Of a DNA stretch of 64,000 nucleotides, positions 13,301-26,200 are shown piece by piece (positions within the stretch are counted from its first letter, which is position 1; each line of letters starts with the position of its first letter). Below the pieces are notes generated by a model that had not been told where the DNA came from, made no database searches, and saw only the letters and a program-made list of their open reading frames with translations. This stretch comes from Polychytrium aggregatum (Eukaryota; Chytridiomycota; Chytridiomycetes; Polychytriales), in assembly GCF_025602895.1 (NCBI RefSeq), contig NW_026516341.1, forward strand, positions 42,446 through 106,445, given 5' to 3'. Both the position numbers and the translations under genes were made by a program.

Positions 13301-16300
13301 GGGTCGATGAACGGTTCGACATTGACGAAGCTTTCCGAGTGTGCTCGGTTTTCTTTGAGGAAACGGCGTACGTCGGCGATCAAACGGACTTCTTGGTACC
13401 TGTACTCGAATGTAATCGCGCGGCTGCACTTGGGACTGCACTTCTTCTCGACGCGGCCGGATTTTGTTTCGTTGATGTACAGCCTGGGAAGCTGCGACAT
13501 ATAATCCCTATGGAAATGAACCACGACACAAATCAGTACTGTTGATTGCCCCAGGCCCAGCGATAAGATTCTTTGAAATGGTGCAACAACGTGGAGGCTC
13601 GCGAATATTGCAGTGTTTGCCAGCCATTCGAGACCGGGGCCGTACGTGTCGTAGACAACGCACGACCGCACCAGTATCGATTTGCTCAACCTCGAGCATC
13701 CACGGACCTGTCAACCTGGGCATGGCTTTCGACGAACACGTGGAAGGCCCTTGCCTTGGCAGTCAGGGTCTTGGTGTCGACCCGGAAGATCGTCTCGATA
13801 GCTGGAATGTCGAGCTTGCTGAGGGTGGGGACGAGCGGGGGTCGTGAGACATATACTGGCGACGGCTGGGGCTGGCTCTGAACAGCCCGGGCCTCGTCGT
13901 CCGGCGCAGATTGGGACCGCTCCCTGATGGATTCGAATGAGGTGACACGGTGGGTGACCCTGGGAGAGAAGAGTCTGGACTGAACCAAGGCCTTGAGGTG
14001 GGATTGCAAGTGCCCTGTGGGAACCAAGTCGGACCATAGATATTGGTCGGACTGCAAGGCGTTGCCTTCCAGAACGTCGTTGAGTCTTTCGGGAAAGTAC
14101 CGATCAGAGAGATGCTCCAGCGCAATGCTAACAGTCACCAGCCGACTGTCGCGTATCCACAGACACATGGCGTTGTAGAGCTTCGATAATAGCGTTGAGT
14201 AGTAGTCCAGACCGTCTCGGTCGTCAAGGGCTCCGGCGGGCTCACGCTTGATGATCTTGTCGGAGTGATACTGGGAGCACCTTGCCAGCCTCGTCTCCGC
14301 TCGATCGAGCAGATCTTTGCGGTCAACAAGAAACCTAAATCCGAATCTTGTGCCATAAACCAGAGCATCGACAATCAAGACCAGGTCCCACATCTGTCCA
14401 AGCTGACTCAAGCGACCCGAACAAAGGGCGGGCTTGGATCTGGACCGCAGCGCAGATATTCAACGGAGCCTATCTTACCGTGCATTCATCTGATTTGTGG
14501 GCGCCGTGCTCTTTTGGAAGTACAGTGAAAAGAAAACCTGGAAGAAAGTGCCATGTGAATCACTAATACGTCTGCTGCTGCGGCCAGCGACTCGGTATGC
14601 CGATAGCACACGCCACGCTGCATGGCATGCTTACCTGCCAATAGAGCGGAGTGAGCGGATGCTCCATAGGGGCCTCCAGGGCCGAATCGATCCACTTGAA
14701 GATCAAGAAGCCTGAGAGTGGCCTCTTGAGGGCAAGATTGCTGATGGCGCTCGAAATAGGGATCTGGATATCGCGGGACAAGAGTTGTCCAAGCTGCTCA
14801 CGCGCGGGAGCTTCATGCAGCGTTTCGACCATGAGAGCCTGGAAAGAGAGCCACATGCAGTCACGGTCGATACCGCTGGGGCTACCAGTCAAGCTCCATC
14901 CGCTCTTGTCAGAAAGCAAACTTGGATACGAAGCGTAGAGCGACTCGACTGCAGCCGAGGCAAAATTGTATGCCGACCCGACGGGATTGGCAAACGAGGC
15001 CGCCGTGCTGCTGCTTTTGAGCTGAAGATGTTGCTTGACCACCCGGCCGTACTCCTCAGCTAGCATAGGCCGTACAATGCTGTCGTACCGATATGCGAAG
15101 GCTACTTCGCAGATCATGTCCAGGAAGCGGCACGAGCTGCGACTGGTATACCACTCTTGATCAGCAAAGACCGCCATGACCCAGACGTAAACACATCGAA
15201 GAGTTGTTTCGGCATCTCCAAAAAAGCTATCGACCCCTGGAGGAATCAAGATCCCGAAATGTTGGGTAAGCAGCTTGTAGACGTCGGCATCAAAGTCGGT
15301 CAGTGCCTCAGCAGGTATCAGCGGATACCGCGTCGTTTCTCGTGGGGCTTTGAGTTCTAAGCGCTGACGGAAGAAGCCCTGGGTACGGCTGGTGCCACCA
15401 AAGAACCGAATAAAGGATTCGTCTGTCGTGATACTGGGCCCGTGGGTGGAATAAAACGTATCGAACAGACAATTCACCACATCAACAACAGCTTCGGGGC
15501 GGCCGTGTTCGACAACGAGGTCGAGTAAGGGCCATCCTTCTCGCCGAAACTCGTCGTAGTGATGCCCAAGCTCGGAGATCATGAGGACGATGTAAGCGGC
15601 AAGCGAGTTGGTTTTCATGGCGCCGCGAAGAGTTGCTAACGAGGGCGAGTTGAGAGGCTCAAATGGCCGCTCGCCTGGTGCCACAGACTCCAGAGCATAT
15701 GTGCTGTGCGATATGGGCTTCTGGTAGATCTTGAGCCTTTGAATCGTTTCCCTGCATCCAGGCGGAAATCACAGGAAATGGAAACGTGAGTTACGAACAG
15801 TGGTATCAAAAGCAGCTTGGTAAATGAAAATAGGAATGGTATGGATGGAGCTGCGAGTGGGCTTGCGTTTTCGTGCCACAATTCTGCTCGTAATGGACCG
15901 TATGGTTCATAAAATAGGGGCTACGATGCGGTATCACCGAGGACAACGTCCAAAGGAACGAGCAATGCAGCTTCCATGGGCTTGAATACCAAGGGATTGC
16001 GTTTGATAAGCTGTGGCCCGAAGCTCCTCACAACCCTAACGACTCACCAGCACCATGCCACAAAGTCGATCGCACGTCCAGGAATCAGTTGTGCCAGTGC
16101 GGACGGAATAGGCGCAAAGGTGCTGACGGTGGATGCGACCGTTGTCGCCACCACAGTCGTGGCCGAAATCAGCCCACTCTTCGAAGCTTTCATACTCTCA
16201 TGGTCGAGGCATAGGTTTCCTATCGCCAAAGCAACATGCCGGTGGCAGGATCGAGGGATAGCAAGCTGCACATCGGCAGGGGATCCTCGAGACTCTTCCC

Positions 16301-19284
16301 AGTCTAGGTGGTCGAGGCAGTGCCGAGCTATATCGAACTTGATACCTCCGACTGGGTCCTTGAGCATCTCGCAGAGAATTTCGACTTCAAGGAGTGAGGG
16401 CTTCCAGAGATGCACTGGTAGCCGCCGGAATAGAACCAAACTGTCGCAGCCGAGTTCCATGGGATCGCTCCGAGTCCACTGCAGGATGGCGGATATATGG
16501 ACCGGGAATACAGTGCATATTCGTGCCAATAAATCCAGCGAATATTCCACTAGGTCATCAGGAAAGTGACTCTGGCAGAGCAGGCGATATATCAAAAAGA
16601 CGGCAACGCTGGACAGCTCTCGGAAGGACACCTCGAGTCCAGGCACAGCTGCCAAGGACCGCTCCTCTGTCGAGCTCAAGGGTGTCAAGACAATGTTGGT
16701 TATGACAGCCAGGAGGGAGCAAGCTTCGTTGATGTTGTCGAGGATTTTGGAGCTGATGGCAAGGCTATCGATGTCGGTATCTCTAAGGATCGCGAAGAGA
16801 TCCTCTTTGGATTTGTGAGTGAGCTTGCCCCCCGAGAACAACGTCCCATCGACAATTCCAGAGATCAGAACCCACTTGGCTTGAGCAGAAACGTAGTCAA
16901 ATGACAGGCTCGACAAATTTTGCCAGACTCCTGTTCCGGCAGCGCTGAGCAAATGGCAAGCAGCGCGGGAAAAGAACCCATCGACTTCCGACTGGACGCT
17001 GGACACATATTCGGGGCCGACCAGGCTGAGCGTGTGAAGGAATGGGGCCGCGTTGAGGGCTTTCTCCGAGGAACAAAATGTGTCGGAAATGGCCTTGCCG
17101 AGAATGTGGGTTGACTGTGCGATGATTTGACCGAGCGTCTGGACCATCTTCGGAAACCGCCGGTATGGAAAGATCTGAAACCCGCGGGTGAGGATGATCA
17201 TGTAGCGATTCGAGACAGCAAAGAGACGCATCAGGTGAGAGCTCGCCGAGGGCAAGTTCGCATCGACATCGGAGAGATAGCGGCCGAGACAGGTCTGCAC
17301 AAAAACCGAATAGAACTCGCAAATCTTGAACTGATGGAGGAGCGAGAGATAGTCGTCTTCGGAGAGATTGGTGACAAGAAACCGCGGAGCATCCGGGTCG
17401 TATTCACTCTGGATGACTACTACCCAGTCGGATTCTTCGAGTTTCTTGAGTTTCTGGATAAACTGGAACTCCTCCAATTCGTGTGTCTGCCGCTGCTCCT
17501 CGAGCTCCTCCACGGGGCCCAGGAACCCATAGAGCGTTGCAAGGTAGTTATCCCAATAATCGTCGATCCAGGGGGTGGGAATGTGCCATTGGATGAAGCC
17601 GGCGCCCCACTGCCCAACGCCCTTGCAGCGGAGGGCGTGAAGCAGCAGGAATCGGTGATCGATCGGGCGGGCGACCCGTAGCAACGCACCGACAATGTGG
17701 GTGATCCATCCGCGCACGTCTTTCAGAAACGTGGAGTAATTGGCACGAGATTCGTCGTCGGGCTGTGGACTGGCGAGGGCAGTGGGGACATGCTTGTTGG
17801 CAGCATGACTGCCAAGATGCGCAGCGTGCATTCGCACTTCAAAATCAAAGAGGACGTCGAGGTAGTGCTTCAAAGTGCCTACTTGCTCGTCGAATGCTTC
17901 TGTTGACACGTCACCCAGACCTCCTCGAGATCCCTTGTCCAGATTCGAGTCCATCGACGCTGTCGCTGACGAGCCATCGCCAACAAGCGAAAACAGCGGG
18001 CTTTCGGTCAGAAATTCGTCAATGAAATTCTGGATCCAGAGGCGAGACAATTTGGCATCAAAGCACACGCGTATACAGTTGCTGTGGATTTCCTGCCGGA
18101 GGCTGTCAAGTGTGTCCTGGAGCTGGGTGGCGGCAGTGTCGCTGAAGATAGCAACCTCGGAGGTGAAGTTGTGCATGAGCTTGACGCCGTCGACGCAAAC
18201 TCGCTCGATGCCCTCCGAATGCTTCTTGAGGCTCCAGATGCGTGAGCTAGTGCTGTTTGCTGTGTCATTCAGTGCCTTGATCTGGATCATGCTCTTCTGT
18301 GACTCTACAGAAGCTCGCTCGTACTGACACAAATGTTCGTAAAACTCATCCGCGGGGAGGTTTGCCCGTTGAGCGCGGAAGTGGTCCACCAGCGCTTGGT
18401 GCTGTCGGAGTGGCTCGTTAATATAGAGTTTGTTGAGTACATCTTCAGCAACAGGCTCGAGGTAGTCTTTGAAGATATCTGCATTTTCGAGGCTGACTCG
18501 CTCGCGATGCGTCTGGCTGTACTGTGCAAAGTCGACCTCATAGTCGTCTTCAAAGAGCTGCGGGGCCGAAGGATACTGATGGGCCGAGACAAAGACATTG
18601 TCGTGTGCAAAGGGAGCGTCATCCACGATGGCCCAGGCGGAGTGGTCGTTCTCGGTATCTCCGTCACAGACTATGAAATCAAGCGGGATAGACGATGGCA
18701 CACGGCTCGTGGTGATGAGCAACATCAAATTTTGTCTTGCACAGCAAGGAGGCCACCTATCGCTCTACATTCTCATTCAAATAGAGCGTCATTGGGGGGG
18801 GGTTGAGAGATGGGCAAGGATTGATCTTACCGGCACGCAGGTTCAGTTGCTCGATTTCGGGCAAAGTCGAAAGGGGGTAGCTTTGAAGAACATACGGACT
18901 GGACTCCAGTTGCGGGGCTGACGGTGCGGATGGAGCTGTGGACTCATGGAACTGTTCGGGAAGCCCGCCGGCCACTGCTTCACCGAGAGCAGGATACAGC
19001 TGTGGCTCGGGACGGCCGGGCTCCATGCGGGGGATATGAGAGGGCCCAGCCAGCTCACGCAGCGACGAAAAGTCGACATGCATCTCGGGAGACTGCAAAA
19101 GAATGCTCTGGGTGGTTGTCTGGGGGTGCTGCTTGCCATCCGAGGACGAGGCAAAGTCATCGAGCGTTGGACTGGGCAGAACTTGGATGGGGCTGGAGGT
19201 CGACGCATCGTCGGGTCGAGAATGGCGAGGCAGAGGTCGTGATTTTTTCTTGGGCTTCTTGTGGCGAACCAGCTGCTCTTCCAT
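10318..19284 (-). CDS. EPG5: EPG5 homologue (autophagosome-lysosome tethering factor)
   Basis: EPG5 is a very large Rab7 effector that tethers autophagosomes to late endosomes/lysosomes and promotes SNARE-driven fusion in animals. Six exons (19284-18831, 18670-16048, 15751-14635, 14537-14479, 14439-13708, 13507-10318) have canonical GT...AG introns and phases that all fit, giving 2724 residues; human EPG5 has about 2580. Conserved blocks occur in order: SRIWSLKK...VCVDGVKLM, DHRFLLLHALRC, RRLPVHLWKPS, GLISATT, WETIQRLKIY, HPLTPLYWQ, a KKCSPKC segment matching the animal GKKCQG region, and WATLGFGPKSRLSIEFRFF near the C-terminus. The N-terminus (about 150 residues) is basic then disordered with a YPAL motif, as in animals. 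The rest is predicted all-helical. Start ATG at 19284 gives MEEQLVRHKKPKKK; an upstream in-frame CLLCLLCL run is encoded by a 9-bp repeat and is not taken as coding. The assignment rests on remembered human sequence and length. Confidence 0.9.
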
Positions 19285-19776
19285 GATGGACAAACAATAG
19301 AGGACGCAGCGAACTTGATGGACGGGCGAGCGGAGGCAGAGGAGGCAGAGGAGGCAGAGGAGGCAGAGGCACAAGGGCCTCGGCCAATGGCAGGCATGCC
19401 GTGGCGGGGTTCGGACATCCCGTCATGTGAGAGCGAGCGACCCTGCGCCACAGGCGTCCAGCCTCCTGGGCAGTGCGACAGTGCGACGGTGTAAAAATGT
19501 GGCCTGACGCCCCAAGCCCGCTGTCGCTTGGACCGATCAATACATGCGCCGGCCGGCCGGCACAAAACTCGTCGCAAACATAGGTGGACCCGTTTAGTTT
19601 GGATGAGTTTGTATTTGCACACAGGGAGTCGGGGGCAAGTCACAATGCAATACAAGCCACAATGCAGTGCGAGCCGCGGTAGCCGAGCAGGGGAATTCTG
19701 AGCAGCCGCGAGGGGCCGGAAAAAATTGATAGTGATATCCAGCGAGTCCCCACGAATCAGCGCTGTGCTTTCTCGC
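19285..19776. other. Upstream region of EPG5-like gene with 9-bp repeat
   Basis: About 490 bases lie between the EPG5-like start codon and the CPA2 stop codon; both genes are on the minus strand. It should contain the CPA2 3' UTR and the EPG5 promoter. A GAGGCAGAG tandem repeat lies at 19332-19370. No convincing gene was seen. Confidence 0.5.
19332..19370. repeat. 9-bp tandem repeat (GAGGCAGAG)
   Basis: About four copies of GGAGGCAGA in a row, immediately upstream of the EPG5-like start codon. On the minus strand it reads as Leu/Cys codons in frame with that gene, which could mislead an automatic start prediction. Confidence 0.85.
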
Positions 19777-22700
19777 TCAAGCAGACATCCATTCGTCCCA
19801 GCTCTTAACGCCTTGGGGCTTGGTCTTGGTGCCGCTCTTGACATAATCATCCAGAGCCTGTACCAAGACGACAGCGCCCTTGGTTTCGTTGACGAGGGCG
19901 ACGCCAAAGTCAACAGCGCTCCGGCGTACCAGGTAATCAATGTCATCGACGTGCTCGGGTCGCTTGGCGGCCAGCGAGATCACCAACTGAATGTCGCGCT
20001 CCACAAACAGGGCCTTTGACGCTCGTCGGTCGCCAAAGACCTTGACCAAGGCGCTCTCAGGGCCGGCCACAAACGGCTCGCTAGCAATGTCCTGGGTCTT
20101 GAGCAGATCCGTGGTGGATTCTTTGTCGGTGTAGATCCGGTAGCCCATTCCAGAGAGCTTTTGGGCGACATAGTACAGCTCAGTGAGGTTGGTCAGCGCA
20201 TCGATTCCAATGAGCACGCCGCTCTCGGCCTTCATCGGCAGGAGCTTGAAGTTGTTATGGTTGCTGAAGAGGCCGGTGAAGAGCGCCTCCTTGACGTCGC
20301 GGCCAAAGCAAGCCACCTCGCCGGTAGAAGCCATTTCGACACCAAGCATGGGGTCGGCTCCCGCCAACCGGGTCCATGAAAACACAGGGACCTTGACGGC
20401 CTTGTAGTTGCGCTCGACCGTCATCAGATCTTGTTTAGGGACGACACTCGAGAGCGAGGCGTCGTTGACGATGGCGCGGGTGGCAATGTCGATAAAGTTG
20501 GTGTCAAAGACCTTGGAGACGAACGGGAACGAGCGAGAGGCGCGCAGGTTGCACTCAATGACCTTGAGGGCGTGCTTGCCTGTGGCGTCGTCGCGTTGGA
20601 GAATAATTTGCATGTTGAACGGGCCTGAGATCTTGAAGGCCGCGGCGACCTTCTCGGTAATGGCCTTGCAGTCCGCCACGATCTCAGGGGTGATTCCTCG
20701 GAGGCCGATGCCGTTGTAGTCCTTGTTTTCGTGCTCGTACGTAGGAGGAAGCACCAGGGTGGCATCGCCAGAGTGCACACCGGCGTTCTCGATATGCTGC
20801 GAGACGGCGTAGACTTGCAGACTGCCACCATGGGCCACGGCATCGACGTCGAGCTCCTGGGCGCCTTGGATGAACTTTGTAATCACAACAGGATGCTCTG
20901 GGCTCACGTCCGAGGCCAGCGAAAGGTAGTGCAGCAGGGCTTGGCGGTCGTGAGCCACATTCATGGCGGCACCCGAGAGGACGTACGACGGCCGGATGAG
21001 CACCGGGAATCCAACCTTATCGGCAAAGCCGACGGCATCGTCGAGCGAGGAGAGCTCCTTCCATTCGGGCTGGTCAACACCAATGGCGTCGAGCATCTGC
21101 GAAAACTTTTGGCGATCCTCTGCTCGGTCAACGTTGACGGGAGAGGTGCCGAGGACCTTGACGCCGTTATTCCAGAGCTTGAGGGCAATGTTTTGCGGAA
21201 GCTGACCGCCGACACTCACAACCACACCGGAGGAGTGCTCGCGCTCATAGATATCCATGACGCGCTCGAAACTAAGCTCCTCAAAGTAGAGGCGGTCGCA
21301 CTCATCAAAGTCGGTCGAGACCGTCTCGGGATTGTAGTTGACCATGACGGTGCGATGGCCAAGCTGGCGCAGGGAGCGGATGCAGCTGACGCCACACCAA
21401 TCAAATTCAACTGACGAGCCGATGCGATAGACGCCCGAACCCAGGACCATGATACCCTTGTCATTGAACTCGACATCATCCGAGGTGGCGTTGTAGGTCG
21501 TGTAAAGGTAGTTGGTGGAAGCCGGGAACTCAGCAGCAAGCGTGTCAATGCGCTTGACGTACGGGATGATGCCGTGCGACTTGCGGAGGGAGCGCACGGC
21601 CAACTCGGTCGAGCCTGTGTACTTGGCGATTTGCTTATCCGAGAAGCCACTCTTCTTGGCGAGCTCGAGCAGAGGCACTGGGACGGTGGAGGTGTGATGC
21701 TTGTAGTCTGTGGTAGGGACAGGCGCGGTAATCTCGGGGCCCTCGGCGCCGACAGCAAAGGTCTCGGGACCAGGGACGGGGCCTTGGTATTTGCCGAGCT
21801 CGTTGCGGATATTGACCAGGTTCTCGAGCTTGTACAAGAACCACTTATCGACCTTGGTTAGCTCATGCACCTGGTCGACGGTGTAGCCGCAGTTGATCAT
21901 GGCGTGTCCAATGGCAAAGAGACGCCGGTCCGTGGGGTTGCGCAGCATCTCGTCCAAGTTCTCAAAGGGCAGGCCCTGGAAGCCTTCGAAAGAGGGATCC
22001 ACCTGGCGGATCGCTTTCTGCAGACTCTCCTCAAAGGTGCGGCCAATGGCCATGACCTCGCCGACCGACTTCATCGACGAGCCAATGTCGCGAGCCACGT
22101 GCTGGAACTTGCTGAGATCCCAGCGCGGAATCTTGGTGACAATGTAGTCGAGGGACGGCTCAAAGTTGGCGGTGGTGGTGCGCGTGACGCTGTTGCGCAA
22201 ATCAGGGAGCGAGGCACCAAGTGCGATCTTTGCCGCAACAAAGGCCAGCGGATAGCCGGTGGCCTTGGAAGCCAGGGCACTGCTGCGAGACAAACGGGCG
22301 TTCACCTCGATGACGGCATACTCGAGGCTGTTGGGGTTCAGGGCATACTGAACATTGCACTCGCCCACCACGCCGAGGTGGCGGATGATCTTGATGGCGG
22401 CTGTGCGGAGCATGTGGTACTCCTCATCGGTGAGCGTCTGACTGGGGGCGACGACGATGGAATCGCCCGTGTGGATGCCGAGGGGGTCAAAGTTCTCCAT
22501 GTTGCAGACCGTGATGCAGTTGTTTTCGGCATCGCGCACAACCTCGTACTCGACCTCCTTCCAGCCCTTCATCGATCGCTCGACGAGGATCTGGGGTGCC
22601 AGCGACAGAGACTTGGTCGCCAGCTGGCGCAGCTCGTGCTCGTCGTTGGCAAAGCCAGAGCCGAGACCACCGAGAGAGAAGGCCGAGCGGACAATCACAG

Positions 22701-23592
22701 GATACCCAATCTCCTGGGCAGCATCCAGGGCAGCATCGACGGTCTCGACTGCGGTTGAGCGCGCCACCGGGATGCCGATTTCTGGGCGGGGTGTCGAAAG
22801 AGAACCGAGAGATAAACAGCATCAGCGCGGTGTGCAACTCCGACGATACAGAAGGGCTACTGCGGTCAAGAAGCGATATGAGACCCGCGACACGGACATA
22901 CCCATCAAGGCTTTCGCAAACAGATCGCGATCCTCGCTGAGCTCAAGGGTGCGGATGGGGGTGCCGAGAACCTTGACGTTATGTCGCTTGAGGGCGCCGT
23001 TGTGCTCCAGAGCAACACCGCAGTTGAGGGCCGTTTGACCGCCAAAGGTGAGGAGGATGCCGTCTGGCTTCTCCTTCTCCAAGACGTACTCAATGTACTC
23101 GGGGTTGACGGGAAGGAAGTAGACGGTATCGGCCAAGTCCTTGCCGGTCTGGACCGTGGCAATGTTGGGATTGATGAGGATGGTTTGGACACCCTCCTCC
23201 TTCAGAGCCTTGATCGCTTGGGATCCAGAGTAATCAAACTCTCCGGCTTGGCCAATCGACAGGCCGCCGGAACCGACAATCAAGACTCGCTTGGCAGCCG
23301 GCTCGGACTTGAGAGACGAGTGCATGAGCACAGTGTCTGCAGCCGCATGGTTGCGACGGAAAGGCTGCGCCTGGGCGTTTATGGAGCCGGTAAAGATTCC
23401 GAGGACATACTTGCGGAAGGCTTCGGGGCCCTCAAAGTGGCTGGCAGGGAGGATCTGCGAGCCAGCAGCGGCTGCAGGGAAGGCAGCCGTGGCAGTTTGG
23501 GAGGCGTGATAGCCGCGAGAAAGAACCAGAGTTCGAGGAGCAGGGCGGAAAAGGGAGCCGATGCTCTTGAGAGCCGAGGCGCGGTAAAGCAT
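19777..23592 (-). CDS. CPA2: Carbamoyl-phosphate synthase large chain, arginine-specific, mitochondrial
   Basis: Makes carbamoyl phosphate from bicarbonate, ammonia (from the small-chain glutaminase) and two ATP for arginine biosynthesis. Two exons, 23592-22902 and 22781-19777, split by a 120-nt GT...AG intron, encode 1231 residues. The N-terminus ([20 protein letters not shown]...) is rich in Arg, Ala and Ser with no acidic residues, a typical mitochondrial presequence. Both ATP-grasp halves are present: [31 protein letters not shown] and [12 protein letters not shown] in the first, [33 protein letters not shown] and [13 protein letters not shown] in the second. The C-terminus has the MGS-like domain. 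There is no glutaminase and no aspartate transcarbamylase domain, which excludes the CAD-type pyrimidine enzyme. Together with the presequence, this supports the arginine-specific form. Confidence 0.96.
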
Positions 23593-24882
23593 TGGGGGAG
23601 CAGGAGGATCAAAGGGGTTGGAGAGGAAGAAGTCTGGGAGAAGGCCGCGGAATTACGGGATACAGGAACAAGGGGGGGGGCTGATGGGAATGTCGATGTT
23701 ATAGGCGATTCGCAGAGAGAGTGACTTAGGCAGAAAGGCTCTTGTAGACCTGGTCGGAAATGTAATCGTTGGAAACCTGGGAGAGCGGGAAAGCGCAGGC
23801 CGAATGAGCACCAGGTCAGAGAAAGACGCAGGGTATCGACAAAGCAATCGATCGACAGCAGATGGCAAGGATACATGAGGCAGACGGGAGGATCCAAGGC
23901 GTGCGCAGAGGGCGGTGCCCCGAGGGGAAGTGGCCAGGAGGACGGCAAGGGCAGATCCGGCCAGAAGCCCGACCAACCCGAAAGCGCGGCATGGACAGCG
24001 GGTTCTGGGAGCGAGCCCGGCGGGGCGATCGGTGCGTACCTTTTCGCTGATGTGATGGTACATGTAAAGTGCGCAATCGACAGGTTCCAGAGGCACTTGT
24101 CGACGAAGCAGCAGGAGGGAGTCGTGGAGAGAGAGCGAGAGCAGTTGCGCCGGCAGCAGAGGGGAGCAGAGCAGATCGGGACGGGGAGCAGGGCGGCGGG
24201 CTGGCGATCGGCAGCCGGATTTATGGGGCCGAAAAGCGAAAACGCGACCGCTATCAGCTAAGCCACACGCAGCAACGCCACAGCATCGGGCGAGTCATCG
24301 GGCGCCCGCCAATGGGGTGATGCCGCCCGTGAGGTGATCCCACATGACGGGAGGGCGAGTCGTGGCAGGCGATCGAGCGACACGGCGATGCCCAGGGATG
24401 TGCCAGGCACGCGAACAGCAGGTCGATGCCCTGGGAGCGATGCCCTGGGAGCGATGCCCTGGGAGCAATGCCCTGAACAATGCTCGCAGGCGACCGGGCG
24501 CAGCACTTCCTGATCACAGCACAACCGCGAACTCTGTCCCTCTGAGCCGTAGATTTCGCGGGCTCGGCGTCGCGGATTCATACACTCTGTTCAGTGGGAA
24601 ATGGGACACCTGCCCACAACCCATTTATCAGCGTGGTATGCGATGGCATGCGTCTAACTATGCCATAAGAAATAGAACAGATCACTTTGGCAGCCTCCGA
24701 GTGAAGACCACCGGTCGCAGTGCAGCGATGCGGAAATCGAGGGTGCTGTGCTTGGCCATGATTGCAATGAGCGGGTGGGTGTATTCAGGTTCCAGAAAAA
24801 AACCACTGCCATGGCTCAAAACGGGGTGTCCCATTTCATTTTGGAACGCTGTATTCAAGCACGCTCGTATCGGAGCGCTTGC
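23593..24882. other. Intergenic region upstream of CPA2
   Basis: About 1.3 kb lies between the CPA2 start and the 3' end of the proteasome beta-6 gene. Small frames occur on both strands, but their translations are Arg/Ser/Pro-rich and unlike any family. The stretch holds the CPA2 promoter/5' UTR and a short 14-bp tandem repeat at 24425-24476. Confidence 0.5.
24425..24476. repeat. 14-bp tandem repeat
   Basis: Three exact copies of GATGCCCTGGGAGC followed by a degenerate fourth, in the CPA2-PRE7 intergenic region. It lies outside any called gene. Confidence 0.85.
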
Positions 24883-26200
24883 TCAGTCCCTCTTCAAATC
24901 GTGGATCTGGGTCTCGATTCCGTCCTTTCGCACAATCACGATTTGCAGGAAGTCACCCGTGTGGATATCGCGCTCCGTCGCTGATGTGAAGGCATCCTTG
25001 ACCAGCCGAATAACTTCCTCAATGGCCAGGAATCGCTTGGTGGCATTGACCTGGTTTTTGAAGTCAACCTGACTGTCAAGGAACGGCTGGATAAGCTCCG
25101 AGGCCGACCCGACACAGGCACAGTTTACTCGCTCATAATTGCCGACGGGATCGTAGTCATACAGGGCGCCTTTGCCTGAAAACGACAGAGAGGGCGACGA
25201 AGCCAGCGTGTTAGCGTGCTGCAGGCGACGCAGACCATGGCGGATCAGGGCAGCCCTTCCGTCTGAACCCAGGCTCAAGAGCTGCTGTGAAACACGGAGG
25301 CGGGTCCGTGCCGCAAGCATACCTTCTGCGTCGATACCGCCCAGAATGTTCCAGGTGTAATAAGGGAAGAAGCGCTTGCCGTAGAGGATGACTTGCAGAA
25401 GCTGCGCCAAGGCCGAGACGCTCATGGACTTGTCGTGCTGGTGACGGTACCACTGGACACGCAGATGTAACAATCCCAGTTCAGTAGAGTTGCATAGGCG
25501 AGCAGCGCTCGCTCTGCATCAGCAAGTTGCCCAGTCGCGATCGCTGCGTATTCGACGGCGAACACGCCGAAACCATTTGGCTGCTGTCTTGCAATGCCAA
25601 AGTGCCTGCGGCAAGCACTGCTGGCAAGTGGCAGGCAGCCGTCTCACAACAGGACAACAGCTCGACACTTGATTCAAGAACCGAGACTTGATCCAGGCCC
25701 TACCTCCAACTGCTGGCCGAGGCGTTTCAGCAGGGCAATCGAATCAGCCTGCATACCGCCAATGGCCAGGACACTTTGATTCGACCTGCAGGGTAGAAGA
25801 TGAAGAACGGACCGTCAGCACGCACTCACACGATAAATGCGCGGACAAGATGAATGTGCAATACACCCAGATATCCCTCCATACGTACAGAGCATGCACC
25901 TTGGGCGAGAAGCGGGTGTTGATCGAGTATCCCTCGCTGTTTCTCGTGTCGCCGGCCAAAACAACAAAATCCTCGCCAGCAATGCCGAGAGTTGTGCTGC
26001 AAGAAGAGCCAATGTCAGAATATCACTAAGCCTCAGCCGACTCCCTGGTCCTAACAGACACCAAGCCGACATGGCCGCCAAGCGGCTTGATGCACCACCG
26101 ACTGCCGGTGCGTAAAGCTCTGGCTCGGTGAGCGGAGCACCGCTGCCGAAGCGCTGCAATCCGCGGTCGTCGATCTGCCGGAGACTTGCGTTGCCGCCAT
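24883..26200 (-). CDS. PRE7: 20S proteasome subunit beta type-1 (beta-6)
   Basis: Non-catalytic beta subunit of the 20S proteasome core ring. Well-phased exons are 25996-25889 ([20 protein letters not shown] and [16 protein letters not shown]), 25785-25704 ([20 protein letters not shown]), 25452-25323 ([30 protein letters not shown]) and 25175-24883 ([35 protein letters not shown], ending HDLKRD). The mature N-terminal region lacks the catalytic Thr/Lys arrangement, as expected for beta-6. The first exon is uncertain. ATG at 26200 opens a frame ([10 protein letters not shown]) but I could not find a donor that joins in phase to 25996, so the first 30-40 residues are unresolved. The gene is divergent from the beta-5 gene. 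Confidence 0.92.

Noticed and set aside
19285-19374. Upstream extension of the EPG5 frame (Cys/Leu-rich, signal-peptide-like)
   Set aside because: It is encoded by a 9-bp tandem repeat and the conserved-looking N-terminus begins at the internal ATG at 19284; animal EPG5 has no signal peptide.
18843-19946. 367-codon open frame on - across the EPG5 first exon and the CPA2 3' end
   Set aside because: It overlaps the EPG5 exon 1 in another frame and extends into CPA2; composition is Arg/Pro/Ser with no recognisable motif.
20731-22758. Two long open frames on the plus strand (227 and 297 codons) opposite CPA2
   Set aside because: They are mirror frames of the highly conserved CPA2 exon in GC-rich sequence; their translations show no domain and their ends follow the codon pattern of CPA2.
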